A stretch of DNA of 64,000 bases from Anabaena sp. UHCC 0204 (GCF_009711975.1 NZ_VIKW01000002.1:62001-126000); one strand, 5' to 3'; numbered from the stretch's first letter, positions 43,419-53,279 are shown. Program-made: numbers and translations. The notes: a model not told the origin generated them from the letters alone.

Positions 43419-45692
43419 CTAACCGCAATCCTCAGCCTCACAAAGACGACGAACATTCAGAATATCACTCATTTTTTTAAGTTGAGCAAATAAATGTTCC
43501 AATTGAGAACAATCGCGGACATCAATACCCAAATCCATCAAAGCAGGTTGTCCCAGAGAAGTTTTCACTTGAGCATGACGGACATTAATACCTTGGTCAC
43601 TCAACCGTGATAAAACATCCTTTAATACCCCCACACGGTCAAGCGCCTCAATTTGTAAATTAATAGGATAAGTATGAGGACGACCGCGATTTTCCATAGC
43701 TGAGTTCCAACGCACGGGAACTAACCGCTCATACTCAACATGATCTACATTATGACAGCCTTGGCGATGGATTGATATTCCTCTACCGCGTGTGACAACA
43801 CCCACAATTGGTTCACCGGGAATAGGGGTACAACAGCCAGCAATATGATGAACCAAACCCTCCACTCCAATAATGGGAGAATCACTAGCACGAGAACTAA
43901 TTGGTGGTGTATCCCGTGAAGTTTTTGCTGTTGATTCTTTGGGAATAAATGTAATGACATCAGTAACAGGTTGTCTCGCTTTAACGACTTCCCGCCAACG
44001 GTTCAGCACTAAGTTTGAGGTAATTTCCCCATATCCCAAACCCGCAAGTAAATCTTCCACACTGTGATAATTACATTTTTCCGCCACAGTGTGCATAGCA
44101 TCAGATTTGAGCAAACTTTCAAAACCAGTTTTACCCAATTCCTTTTCTAATAAATCTCTGCCTCTAGCGATATTTTCTTCTCGGCGCGATCGCTTGTACC
44201 ATTGTTTAATCCGATACTTAGCCGCTGAAGTGCTAACAAAATTTAACCAATCTAAACTAGGATGACTATTCTTTTGGGTAATAATGTCAACAATATCGCC
44301 ATTATGCAGTCGCGTTGACAAAGGCACAATGCGTCCATTTACTCTTGCTCCAGCACAGTGATTTCCAACTTCTGTATGAATCCGATAGGCAAAATCTATA
44401 CTTGTAGAACCAGGACTTAAAGGCACAACATCCCCCTTAGGGGTGAAGACATAAACGTCATCTTCAAATAGATTGTCTTTAACACTATCTAAGTATTCCT
44501 GAGCATCTTTTAAATCACTCTGCCAATCTAGCAACTGGCGTAACCAAGTAAACTTTTCCTCAGAGCTTGTTAAATTAGTATGATCAGAACCACCGGTTTC
44601 TTTATATTTCCAATGGGCAGCAATTCCATACTCCGCAATATGGTGCATTTCCAAGGTGCGAATTTGCACTTCTAAAGGGCGGCCAGTCAAGCCAATTACC
44701 CCAGTATGGAGGGACTGATAATGGTTTGGTTTAGGCAATCCAATGTAGTCTTTAAATCTACCAGGAATGGGACGAAAAGAATCATGAACCACTGCCAAAG
44801 CCCGATAGCATTCTTCATTCGTTTGGACAATAATTCGCAGCGCCGCCAAATCATAAATTTCATGAAATTCCTTTTGCTGCCGTTGCATTTTTTGATAAAT
44901 GCTATAAAGGTGTTTGGGACGACCGCTAATTTCCAGACAATTAACACCAGCTTTGAGTAACCGACGGCGCAAAGTATCCGTAGCCTTGAGTAATTTTTCT
45001 TCCCGTGCCGTGCGTTTTTCAGCTACACTTTGCTGAGTTTCTCGATAGGCTTCTGGTTCTAAATATTTAAATGCTAAATCTTCTAATTCCCATTTAATTT
45101 GCCAAATTCCCAAGCGATTCGCTAAAGGAGCAAAAATATCTCGTGTTTCTTGGGCGCTGCGTTGACGACTAGCTGCTGACATATATTGAAGAGTTCGCAT
45201 ATTATGCAAACGGTCCGCCAGTTTCACCACAATTACCCGAATATCTTGCGCCATAGCCAAAAACATTCGCCGGAAGTTTTCCGCTTGACTTTCGGTTTTG
45301 CTAGTAAAGTTGATTTTCGATAACTTAGTCACGCCTTCTACCAACAGCCGTACTTCTGGACCAAAACGTGCTTCTATATCTTCAACTGTAATTTCTGTAT
45401 CTTCAACTACATCATGGAGTAAACCGGCTGCTATCATAGCAGGACTACCACCTAATTCACGGAGTATTTCAGCTACAGCAACAGGATGGGCAATATACGG
45501 TTCTCCCGATTTACGAGTTTGACCCCCATGTAGTTGATAGGCAAACTGAAATGCCCGACAAATTAAGGCGTTACCGTTATACGTTCGGTCTTCTTCCTCA
45601 GTAAGTATCGGTGCAGGTGGTTCAATTAAACATTTGTTAAGCCAGTCTGGGAGAACGACATCAATGGGGGATTTGATAGCTACACTACTCAT
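43419..45692 (-). CDS. Bifunctional (p)ppGpp synthetase/hydrolase (Rel/SpoT)
   Basis: Stringent-response enzyme of 757 residues. The HD hydrolase domain has LHGGQTRKSGEPYIAHPVAV and GLLHDVVEDTE. The synthetase domain has YDLAALRIIV and RFKDYIGLPKPNHYQSLHT; the RFKD charge pattern marks bifunctional Rel/SpoT rather than synthetase-only RelA. TGS (VYVFTPKGDVVPLSPGST), zinc-finger-like (HIAGCCTPIPGEPIVG) and C-terminal ACT domains follow. All catalytic motifs look intact. It is monocistronic. Confidence 0.96.
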   Translation of the reverse strand: MSSVAIKSPIDVVLPDWLNKCLIEPPAPILTEEEDRTYNGNALICRAFQFAYQLHGGQTRKSGEPYIAHPVAVAEILRELGGSPAMIAAGLLHDVVEDTEITVEDIEARFGPEVRLLVEGVTKLSKINFTSKTESQAENFRRMFLAMAQDIRVIVVKLADRLHNMRTLQYMSAASRQRSAQETRDIFAPLANRLGIWQIKWELEDLAFKYLEPEAYRETQQSVAEKRTAREEKLLKATDTLRRRLLKAGVNCLEISGRPKHLYSIYQKMQRQQKEFHEIYDLAALRIIVQTNEECYRALAVVHDSFRPIPGRFKDYIGLPKPNHYQSLHTGVIGLTGRPLEVQIRTLEMHHIAEYGIAAHWKYKETGGSDHTNLTSSEEKFTWLRQLLDWQSDLKDAQEYLDSVKDNLFEDDVYVFTPKGDVVPLSPGSTSIDFAYRIHTEVGNHCAGARVNGRIVPLSTRLHNGDIVDIITQKNSHPSLDWLNFVSTSAAKYRIKQWYKRSRREENIARGRDLLEKELGKTGFESLLKSDAMHTVAEKCNYHSVEDLLAGLGYGEITSNLVLNRWREVVKARQPVTDVITFIPKESTAKTSRDTPPISSRASDSPIIGVEGLVHHIAGCCTPIPGEPIVGVVTRGRGISIHRQGCHNVDHVEYERLVPVRWNSAMENRGRPHTYPINLQIEALDRVGVLKDVLSRLSDQGINVRHAQVKTSLGQPALMDLGIDVRDCSQLEHLFAQLKKMSDILNVRRLCEAEDCG

Positions 45693-45740
45693 AAAATCAA
45701 AAAGGTGATATGTGGATAGGTTAGGAGATAAGTCAAATTG

Positions 45741-45905
45741 ACAGCACCTCTATAAATAGATGCTGTCGTCTAGTGGTCTAGAAACAAAGTTGGAGATGAT
45801 GATGTCCTAATTGCCTGTGGTCATCATCCATAGTCAGTTTCCTTCAAACATAATCAAAAAAACTATTGACGACAAACCAAGCCTCAAACTAAAATTTGAG
45901 ACTTG
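45741..45905. promoter_or_regulatory. Two small hairpins between divergent rel and patD-like genes
   Basis: ACAGCACCT and AGATGCTGT (45741-45766, 8 of 9 pairs) lie in the leader of the Rel/SpoT gene. CAAGCCTCAAA and TTTGAGACTTG (45878-45905, 10 of 11) lie about 80 nt before the PatD-like start codon. They may be leader structures or operator dyads. No sequence match to a known operator is claimed. Confidence 0.35.
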
Positions 45906-45984
45906 TGGTTTTGATAAGAAACAAAAGAAAGTTGGTTGTATAAGAAAATTTTCTTGACATTAATACTATCTTAACTAGCAACAG

Positions 45985-46338
45985 ATGTCTTTTAATTGTG
46001 ATAAATATCAGGAATTGGCAACATTTCTAGATGAGTTACGGGCTAATGTAACGGTAGGTAAAGTTAATTTACACGAATTAAAGCAGAATTTAGCCCAATT
46101 ACAGGAATTTTTTGTGCAGCAAATTGTCCCTTTAGTTGATGCTAACTACCTGGAACAGTCCTATAAAACGGAGATAAATAAGCAATTGCGGCTGTTGGAA
46201 GTAGATGTCATGTTTCTCCAAGGTGCAAAGCAATTAACAACATCACAATCGAGGCTGAAAACCATTGAAGAACGTATTGACACTTTAAGCAAATATTGTC
46301 AAGCTATTACCCAGCCAATAAAACAGGAAGAAAAATAA
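45985..46338 (+). CDS. patD: PatD-like heterocyst-frequency protein
   Basis: 117 residues, entirely helical and coiled-coil-prone (YQELATFLDELRANVTVGKV; EINKQLRLLEVDVMFLQGAK; RLKTIEERIDTLSKYCQAI). The layout and QLRLLEVDVMFLQ-type core resemble what I recall of PatD, a small Anabaena protein affecting heterocyst frequency and linked to FtsZ. No enzyme motif or membrane segment is present. The identification rests on memory of family sequences; an unrelated small coiled-coil protein is the alternative. Confidence 0.5.
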   Translation: MSFNCDKYQELATFLDELRANVTVGKVNLHELKQNLAQLQEFFVQQIVPLVDANYLEQSYKTEINKQLRLLEVDVMFLQGAKQLTTSQSRLKTIEERIDTLSKYCQAITQPIKQEEK

Positions 46339-46473
46339 ATTTTTACATATCGCTTTTATTACCTTACCTTTATGGGATGTGAAGTTGGCGGTTTGAGTTA
46401 GATTAGATAAGAGTTTTTTCTCGCAGAGACGCAGAGGCATGGAGAAGAGCGCGGAAGGAATTTATTTGAATTT

Positions 46474-47421
46474 TCAGTTAATATTTTGACTATTAACTGC
46501 TTTTTGAGCGTAATTTATGTATTTCTGATAATCAATTATCTTTTGCTGTGCTGCTTCATAATTAGGATCAGAAATTGGTACTTTTTTCATCATTTCTATA
46601 ACTTTTTCCCATGCAATACTTGATTGATACCACTCGGCTTTACTTTTAGCAATGCGAGTTATTTGTGCTGCTCTTTTAGCTAAATTCATAGCTTCTTCAA
46701 ATTTATTTTTTTGTTGTGAAATTGAAGATATTGGGGAAGTTATTGATGATTTTTTTGATTCTTTCATTTGAGTGAAATCATTATCTCCCTTTAGGTTATT
46801 TGGTTCTACTTTTACATGATCAATTTGAGATTCTTGGTTAGGAATAGTATTTGTTAATGAGATTGACAATAAACGTCTTTTAAATAAAAAATCAACTTGA
46901 TAAATTAATGCCCCAGTAGTTATCCAAGTTAATCCCAATATCGTTAATATAGTTTCTTGATAACTTTCATAATCTCTATAAAACTTGGTGGTTTCATAAA
47001 AATTTATATCCGAAATAGGACTTAAAAATATAGTGAGAAGAGATGCTATTAGTGAAGATAAACAAATAACTAACCAACCATATAAACCTTCCCAAATACT
47101 CACTATTGTTGGTATATATCCTTGAACATTTTGCATCTCTGGAGATTGAATTTTAGGGAATAATTTTTTGATAAATATATGAAATATATGGTGAGTAAAA
47201 GTAATTATAAAAATTGGCAAGATAATTACCAAGATTGTAACTATCATGAATAATTCTGGACTATTGGCAAAATTAGCCATTTTATAGCCAATATTACCAG
47301 TAAATGATATTATTCTAATAATAATTCCTAAAAATAAGGCTAAAATAAAGGCTTTTAACCAGGAACTAGGATATGGAAACCACTCTGGCCAAGTAGATTT
47401 GTTCGGCTTCGGCTTAGTCAT
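46474..47421 (-). CDS. Polytopic membrane protein with C-terminal helical domain
   Basis: 315 residues. About four to five membrane helices lie in the N-terminal 190 residues (AFILALFLGIIIRIISF, LFMIVTILVIILPIFIIT, WLVICLSSLIASLLTIFLS). A polar linker leads to a C-terminal helical repeat domain (FEEAMNLAKRAAQITRIAKS, WYQSSIAWEKVIEMMKKVPI, DPNYEAAQQKI then YINYAQKA). That last pattern is a recurring cyanobacterial helical module found on several exported or membrane proteins. Function is not recognised. Confidence 0.72.
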   Translation of the reverse strand: MTKPKPNKSTWPEWFPYPSSWLKAFILALFLGIIIRIISFTGNIGYKMANFANSPELFMIVTILVIILPIFIITFTHHIFHIFIKKLFPKIQSPEMQNVQGYIPTIVSIWEGLYGWLVICLSSLIASLLTIFLSPISDINFYETTKFYRDYESYQETILTILGLTWITTGALIYQVDFLFKRRLLSISLTNTIPNQESQIDHVKVEPNNLKGDNDFTQMKESKKSSITSPISSISQQKNKFEEAMNLAKRAAQITRIAKSKAEWYQSSIAWEKVIEMMKKVPISDPNYEAAQQKIIDYQKYINYAQKAVNSQNIN

Positions 47422-47628
47422 AACTGCTACAAAGTAAATTATACGTATAGTATCACTATAGTGTCATTTTAAACTTAATATTTATACCACACTCTTGATT
47501 TCTCTCTGTGACTCTGCGCCTCTGCGTGAGATAAAAAAAGTGAAGCCAACTAAAAATTCTCTAAAATAAACAAGTAACCAGAAAATGGTAAATTAATTTC
47601 AGTTGTAACTATTCTAAATCCTGTTTAT

Positions 47629-48870
47629 ATGTTTACTCGAATCCGTCGTCTTTTAAGTCGTTTTTTTAATAACTCTCGGACAGTTAACAATGAACCACTA
47701 AATAAAGTAAGTTTAATTGTAATTATCTTAGTTGATATTTTCATTCTCATCAACGTTTTTACAGGTTTAAATAATATTAGTGAATGGCATCTTAGCCCAT
47801 ACCAAGCTTATCCATGTTATACCGAATGGGATAATTACAAAACACAAACTACCAAAAATAAAGATTATGAAATCCTGAGAAATTCATTACCTTACGGTAG
47901 CAATGAGCAAAGAGTTCGGCAAAGATATCAAGATGTAGAAGTTGGACATTTAGGTAAAGTTTCCGAAATATGTTTGAACTATGGCGAGTCTAAAGATAAA
48001 CTGAATAATCCGCAAAATCAGAAAATTCTCACAACAATAAATCAGACACAAGATAAAATTAATAGTCTTGAACAAGCAAATGCTACTATTCGTCAGCAAT
48101 ATGATTCTACGCTATTAGAAAAAATTGCTGGACAATCTTCAGCAAATTCGATTAATCAAGTGCGTGCAGAAAAAGCTAAACAGGAATTAGCACAAAATAG
48201 CCAGAAAATTTCTACTTTAAAACAGGAAATTAATAATCTACAGAATCAACTGCTGACAAAACCTGAAAGTATCGCTTTTCTGTCTTTTCTCAAAGATGAA
48301 ACTAAATTTAATCAAGTTAAAAAAGGCTATGAAGACGCTTCATTTTGGTATCCTAGCATCCAACTATTTTTTCAATCTATCTTTTTAGTTCCATTAATTT
48401 TGATTGCATTATTAGTTAACAACTTTAGCCAAAACAAAGGATATGGATTAATAGCATTAATTAGCTGGCATTTGCTAGTTATATTTTTAATTCCGTTAAT
48501 TCTGAAAATATTCCAATTTCTACAAATTGGTATTATCTTTCAATTTTTATTTGATGTCATTAGTTCCCTGTTTGGGGGATTAATTTTCCTAATTAGTTAC
48601 GCTTATATTTTGCTAATTCCCTTAATTGGCTTTGGCATGATTAAATTCTTCCAAACAGTTGTATTTAATCCTAAAGTTCAAGCAGTTAGCCGAATTCAAA
48701 AATCCCGCTGTATTCGGTGTGGAAAGAAAATCCGTCCTCAAGATAACCACTGTCCACACTGCGGTTATTATCAATATGTAGAATGCCACAATTGTCATAA
48801 TTTGACCTACAAAGAATTACCTTATTGTCATCATTGTGGTGCTGATCAACATTCCCATACCAGTGCTTAA
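47629..48870 (+). CDS. Membrane protein with coiled coil and C-terminal zinc ribbons
   Basis: 413 residues. One N-terminal helix (about 25-46), an extracytoplasmic or cytoplasmic coiled coil (about 130-205, rich in Gln/Asn/Lys), then three to four membrane helices (about 240-340). The end carries two zinc-ribbon-like CxxC pairs each: CIRCGKKIRPQDNHCPHCG and CHNCHNLTYKELPYCHHCG. The double zinc ribbon suggests a cytoplasmic C-terminal binding module. No enzymatic motif is seen. It is divergent from the membrane protein at 47421, sharing a 207-nt promoter region. Confidence 0.72.
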   Translation: MFTRIRRLLSRFFNNSRTVNNEPLNKVSLIVIILVDIFILINVFTGLNNISEWHLSPYQAYPCYTEWDNYKTQTTKNKDYEILRNSLPYGSNEQRVRQRYQDVEVGHLGKVSEICLNYGESKDKLNNPQNQKILTTINQTQDKINSLEQANATIRQQYDSTLLEKIAGQSSANSINQVRAEKAKQELAQNSQKISTLKQEINNLQNQLLTKPESIAFLSFLKDETKFNQVKKGYEDASFWYPSIQLFFQSIFLVPLILIALLVNNFSQNKGYGLIALISWHLLVIFLIPLILKIFQFLQIGIIFQFLFDVISSLFGGLIFLISYAYILLIPLIGFGMIKFFQTVVFNPKVQAVSRIQKSRCIRCGKKIRPQDNHCPHCGYYQYVECHNCHNLTYKELPYCHHCGADQHSHTSA

Positions 48871-49109
48871 AAACCGAGAGGACTATATATTTTATTACAA
48901 ACACCCTGAGAGAATGCGTCTTGGAGATGATCCGGAAGAGTAAACCACAGTTATCAAGTCCCTAGTCTCTATCTTTTGTTTATTGCCTTTTCAGCCTCTA
49001 GTCTCTATCTTTCCGTTGGATATTCGTGTTAAATGGTGAGTATTAACGAAATTTGTTAACTTAAGATGATATCTACAAGGTGTCAATCTTAACCTATTGA
49101 GGACTGAAC
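48871..49109. other. Intergenic region with a direct repeat
   Basis: CTAGTCTCTATCTTT occurs twice, at 48962-48976 and 48998-49012. This looks like a local duplication upstream of the exported beta-barrel-like gene. Otherwise there is AT-rich leader sequence. Confidence 0.5.
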
Positions 49110-49832
49110 ATGAGAAATATTATTCTTCGTAAAAGTTTTTTAGCCTTACCAAGTCTGGCCGTACTGACAATTTTAGGTAGCGGATTATCTGTAAATGCTC
49201 AGACAGCCGAACCAGAAACAATAGACTTATCCACAAACCAAGAATTAATATCCACCGTTGCTACCGAAGAAATAGCCAACCGGACAATGACACCTCAACC
49301 AGGAACAGTGGAAACTTCATCAGCCATGCTCAATCCTGGTTTTACAGAACCTAGCGCACAAACAGAACCATCGAATCAAGTAGCACAAGCTGACATTGAA
49401 ATAGGAAGAGGAACTCGTGGTGGTAGTAGCTATATTGGTGTTGGTGGAAACATTGGTATCTCTGGAGGCTCTTCCGACTTGAGTGATGGTAACTTCAGCG
49501 TTATTAGTAAAATTGGTATCACCAGAACTCTATCAGCTAGACCATCCGTCCTCCTCGGAAACAACACAACAATTCTGATTCCTGTCACCTACGACTTTTC
49601 CTTTCAAACAGCAGATCCATTTGCTGAACCTTTAGCGATCGCTCCTTATGTAGGAGTAGGTGCAGTCATTAAAACTGGTGATCAATCAGAAACTGCTTTT
49701 CTAGTAACTGGTGGTGTAGACGTACCTCTAAATAATAGATTTACAGCCACGGCTGCTGTAAACGCTGGCTTTTTTAATGAAACTGATATTGGACTTTTAT
49801 TAGGAGTTGGTTATAACTTCAGTGGATTTTAA
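49110..49832 (+). CDS. Exported beta-barrel-like protein
   Basis: 240 residues. A signal peptide covers about residues 1-30 (FLALPSLAVLTILGSGLSVN, cleavage near NAQ), then a Thr/Glu/Pro-rich linker. From residue 105 there are alternating Gly/aromatic strands (GGSSYIGVGGNIGISGGSSD, APYVGVGAVIKTGDQSETAF, GLLLGVGYNFSGF), ending in a terminal phenylalanine as in outer-membrane barrels. It is probably an eight-stranded or smaller outer-membrane porin-like protein. Exact function is unknown. Confidence 0.75.
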   Translation: MRNIILRKSFLALPSLAVLTILGSGLSVNAQTAEPETIDLSTNQELISTVATEEIANRTMTPQPGTVETSSAMLNPGFTEPSAQTEPSNQVAQADIEIGRGTRGGSSYIGVGGNIGISGGSSDLSDGNFSVISKIGITRTLSARPSVLLGNNTTILIPVTYDFSFQTADPFAEPLAIAPYVGVGAVIKTGDQSETAFLVTGGVDVPLNNRFTATAAVNAGFFNETDIGLLLGVGYNFSGF

Positions 49833-49850
49833 AAGATAGGAGTTCCGTAG

Positions 49851-49869
49851 GGGCGCAGGGTCTGCGCCC
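49851..49869. repeat. GC-rich palindrome
   Basis: GGGCGCAG and CTGCGCCC form a perfect 8-bp stem around GGT, 18 nt after the barrel-like gene. No T-run follows. It resembles a common dispersed GTAGGGGCGCAGGGTCTGCG repeat of cyanobacteria and may help terminate transcription from both sides. Confidence 0.5.
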
Positions 49870-49912
49870 AGCATATCAGAGGAAAAAAGAAAATTCCTCC
49901 CCTGCTTCCAAT

Positions 49913-51202
49913 CTACTTAGGACTAACCTTATCAATCACCTTAATTTTACCGTCATCTCCGACAGTCCAGACATCGTAAGTACCAATGACATCGCCGTTA
50001 GCATCAACATCCACATCACCGCTTGCGCCTTGGTAATTGATCTGTTTCCCTTCTTTGAGTAGCTTCAATCCTGCACAGACATCACTTACAGGTGTACCAT
50101 CGCCAGTGGATACTTCCCGAATTTTACTAGCAATACCCACCCCTGTATTATCCTTAGCAGCTTGGGCTGCTAATACCAATAACGCCGCAGCGTCCCAAGC
50201 TTGAGGTGCGTATTCTCCTGGTGAACCACCTTTTTTCTCTTGCCAAAGTTTATTAAAATTTTCTAACCCTTTACCGCTAGAACCAGGGACTGTCCCAATA
50301 GCCCCAGATAAAATATACTTGCCGTCACTACTTTTACCTACTTGTTCGGGGAAACTAGCGGATTTTACACCGTCTGTGAGTAAAATCTGTACTCCTTTAG
50401 TCACACCTTGCTGGTAAGCAGCTTTGAGAAATAAACTCCCAGTTTCCGCATATAACACACCTAAAACTGCATCTGGTTTTCCAGCAAAGGCAGCATTTGC
50501 TTCTGTATCAAAAGTTTGAGCTTTGGGATCGTAGCGAACAGGTTTATCCTTATTAACTACTGTTCCTCCTAATTTTTCAAAAGTTTCCACAAATGCTTTT
50601 TCAAAACCCACACCATAGTCATTGTTAATCACTACTGTGGAAACTCGTTTAAAACCTTTTTGTTTAGCAAGTTGGGCTAAAGCTAATGCTTGGTAAGTAT
50701 CAGGAGGCGCAGTCCGCGCCCAATATCCCTGAAAGTCGCCTTTTTTAGCTTTGTCGGTAAATACGGGGCTAGTGCTTCCAGGAGAAATTAGCATCACCTT
50801 ATTCGGAACAGCCACAGAAACCGCCGCAGTCGAAACGCTACTAGCAAAAGAACCGACTACACCAGCTACCTTATCTAAAGTTGCTAATTTCGTCATCCCC
50901 GCAGCGCCCGCTTTGGGGTCGGTTTGGTCGTCTACTTCGACTAAACTGACTTTTTCACCATTCACACCCCCACAAGCATTGACTGTCTCTACAAGTAAGG
51001 GAACTGAACCTACCATTTGTTGGCCAATGGAAGCCAAGTCACCTGTTGTTGGTAATAAACTACCAATTTTTAATCCTTTAGCATTACTGGTAGTATTACT
51101 TCCGGTAGGTGATGAAGGATTAGGATTTTCGCAAGCGGCTAGAAACAACCCACTGGCTAGGGTAGCTATACTTAAAGCTAGGGAAACACGAGGTCTTAAC
51201 AT
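49913..51202 (-). CDS. ABC transporter substrate-binding lipoprotein (branched-chain amino-acid type)
   Basis: 429 residues from the ATG at 51202. The signal peptide ends in a lipobox (SGLFLAAC, lipidated Cys about residue 24). The mature part is a Leu/Ile/Val-binding-type periplasmic protein: LKIGSLLPTTGDLASIGQQM, CGGVNGEKVSLVEVDDQTDP and LISPGSTSPVFTDK. Related to NatB/LivJ; amino acids or amides are likely ligands. No permease or ATPase genes are adjacent, so it must partner with a transporter encoded elsewhere. A GTG nine codons upstream is a less likely start. Confidence 0.9.
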   Translation of the reverse strand: MLRPRVSLALSIATLASGLFLAACENPNPSSPTGSNTTSNAKGLKIGSLLPTTGDLASIGQQMVGSVPLLVETVNACGGVNGEKVSLVEVDDQTDPKAGAAGMTKLATLDKVAGVVGSFASSVSTAAVSVAVPNKVMLISPGSTSPVFTDKAKKGDFQGYWARTAPPDTYQALALAQLAKQKGFKRVSTVVINNDYGVGFEKAFVETFEKLGGTVVNKDKPVRYDPKAQTFDTEANAAFAGKPDAVLGVLYAETGSLFLKAAYQQGVTKGVQILLTDGVKSASFPEQVGKSSDGKYILSGAIGTVPGSSGKGLENFNKLWQEKKGGSPGEYAPQAWDAAALLVLAAQAAKDNTGVGIASKIREVSTGDGTPVSDVCAGLKLLKEGKQINYQGASGDVDVDANGDVIGTYDVWTVGDDGKIKVIDKVSPK

Positions 51203-51351
51203 AGAGAGATTAACTTCTGATATATTCACAAAACTTAATACAGATACATCTGCATTAACTCTTTAAATCGTAAATGATAACATTCTTGTGACCTATCCAG
51301 AAATCATTGTCAACTCTCATTTTTCCGTAATCTCTGTGGTTAGTTTTGAGC

Positions 51352-52128
51352 TTACTTTTGGGTAAGTGTTTTTAATTGAAGATTGACTTTTTCACCAGGG
51401 TTAGGGGCGATTACCTTGGTTGTTAAATTGTTTTTCTCTAATAATGTCTGAAATTCTTCCACTGTTCCCCTAGCTTGGAGAAATTTGATCAGCAGTCCCT
51501 CAAACAAAATATCCCCTCCTGCTGCGGTAGGGAGTATAAATTGAGGTTTTACTAATTTTGCCACTTCTAAGGCGCTATTCATGCCTTTGATAATCGGACC
51601 GAGTACAGGTAATCCCAAATCAATAATTGGTGTAATTACTACGTCAATGGGTGCTACCTCTTTTAGTTGGGGGGAATGATAGCCATGAGGTTCATAATAC
51701 AATGTGGAATTACTTGCTAAATCTTTGAGCAAATAGCCATTTTCTAACAAGGTTGGTCCAATGGGAGAACCGGGAAAAGCTTTGATTTCTACTTGATTAT
51801 TTAAGGTGAAAGTTTCACCATGATTGAGGCTGATTATTTGTTGATAACCCAGTTGTTCTACTACTTTGGCTGCATTGGGAGAAGCAACAACAGGAATATT
51901 TTTATCAAGTTGCTTTAAAGTGGGTGGATGTGCGTGATCTTCTAAGCCTTGAGAAAGTAGAATTAAATTTATATGATCTGGTATTGATCGATCCTGAGAA
52001 CGAGAACCTTTAAATAACCAATCTAAATTATTAAAGGTTAAATTACCAATTAACCAAGGGTCAATTAGTATCCGCTGTTCACCAATTTCAATCAACCAAC
52101 TATTGCTATCTAACCAAGTAAAGTTCAT
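51352..52128 (-). CDS. Metallo-beta-lactamase-fold protein with degenerate metal motif
   Basis: 258 residues of the UlaG-like MBL fold: NFTWLDSNSWLIEIGEQRIL then IDPWLIG at the start, LNHGETFTL and TLYYEPHGYHSPQ later. The position of the canonical HxHxDH metal motif reads QGLEDH (in LLSQGLEDHAHPPTL). Both leading histidines are therefore replaced while D and H remain. It may bind one metal or act by another site; DHAHP provides an additional histidine. Hydrolase activity is uncertain. It follows the ABC binding protein on the same strand after 73 nt upstream spacing. Confidence 0.82.
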   Translation of the reverse strand: MNFTWLDSNSWLIEIGEQRILIDPWLIGNLTFNNLDWLFKGSRSQDRSIPDHINLILLSQGLEDHAHPPTLKQLDKNIPVVASPNAAKVVEQLGYQQIISLNHGETFTLNNQVEIKAFPGSPIGPTLLENGYLLKDLASNSTLYYEPHGYHSPQLKEVAPIDVVITPIIDLGLPVLGPIIKGMNSALEVAKLVKPQFILPTAAGGDILFEGLLIKFLQARGTVEEFQTLLEKNNLTTKVIAPNPGEKVNLQLKTLTQK

Positions 52129-52191
52129 AATTAAGAGTTGCTAAAAAAGTTTTTTGATGATAATTAGAAGTTTGTACAGGAGTCAAAAGGA

Positions 52192-53274
52192 TTATAAATG
52201 AAAATCATTGAGTAAATGCTCTGTTGAATTAATCAATTGATTATGAATTTGACGTTGCTCTTTAATTGTACTAAAAATTTGAATAATGGGAGTTAAACAA
52301 CGTTTTGCATCTTCATATCCAAATTGTTTAAGTTCGGTAATACGTTCATAACTGAAGTCTAACCAACTATCAACTAAACCTATAACTGGTATATCTGATT
52401 TATTAATTGGTTGTTCTGGTCTAATTTCAATGATGGTTTGTTCGGGAAAATCATGACGATTCCAAGTTACTCCATTATTAAGATGAATAATAATTGCATG
52501 AGTACAACCACGCGCAGCTAAAGCTTTTAAGGGAACGTTATCAGCTAAACCACCATCAACATAGGATTTTCCATTTACTTCTCGACTAGGAAATGCTAAA
52601 GGAAGAGCAGCACTAGCTAAAAGCAAATTGTATAAGGTTTCATCATCTTTAAAATCTTGTACACAAAGCCAGTGAGCATCTGTTCCTGTACGGGAGCGAA
52701 CAAAATCTATTAACCAATCATAACCTAAACCGGGAATTTTTAAAGAAGGAAATACTGTAACCCATAATTCAATTCCATTTCTCAAATTGTTGCTATGGAT
52801 TTTTTCTCTTAACAATTTTTCAATAGGTGCAGGATCAAAAATAGCAGTAGTATCTTTTAATAATCCTTGTTCTATTAAAAAATGAAGCATCCATTTCTGA
52901 AATGTGGGAATAAAAGTTTGAGCAGTGTAACTCAATGTGCGGAGAATTGTCCCCGTGTTGGGGCGTAAAATCTTCGCGTCGGCTAATTCTTCCCAAAATT
53001 GATTTAGGTGCTGTACTGCTTGAGGAAAGGGGCGATAGGATGATAAAACAGCACCATTAAGAGCGCCTATGCTAGTTCCTGCAATGATGTGAGGAACTAA
53101 ACCAAGTTCAGCAATATATTTTAATGCACCGGCTTGATATGCTCCTTTTGCACCAAACTTTAGCGATCGCTCAAATCAACATAAGATATACTATTTTAAT
53201 GCACCGGCTTGATATGCTCCTTTTGCACCTCCACCGGTGAGTACGAGTCCAAATGTAGGGTTAGCGGTTTTCAT
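52192..53274 (-). pseudogene. Patatin-like phospholipase, interrupted by 75-nt in-frame duplication
   Basis: Read from the ATG at 53274: FGLVLTGGGAKGAYQAGALK (oxyanion-hole glycines), then stop codons, then the same AKGAYQAGALK again, GTSIGALNGAVLSSY (nucleophile Ser, GxSxG) and DGGLADNVPLKALAARG (catalytic Asp, DGG). Bases 53117-53154 repeat exactly at 53192-53229, separated by 37 nt containing GCGATCGC. The 75-nt insertion keeps frame but adds TAG and TGA. Without it the protein would be 335 residues. A fragment could start after the stops. It sits 5 nt after the RdcB-like gene, so it was probably in that operon. Confidence 0.85.
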
Positions 53275-53279
53275 ATTTA

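Noticed and set aside
45741-45905. Riboswitch or ppGpp-related leader for the Rel/SpoT gene
   Set aside because: Only two short hairpins are present; no known aptamer core is visible.
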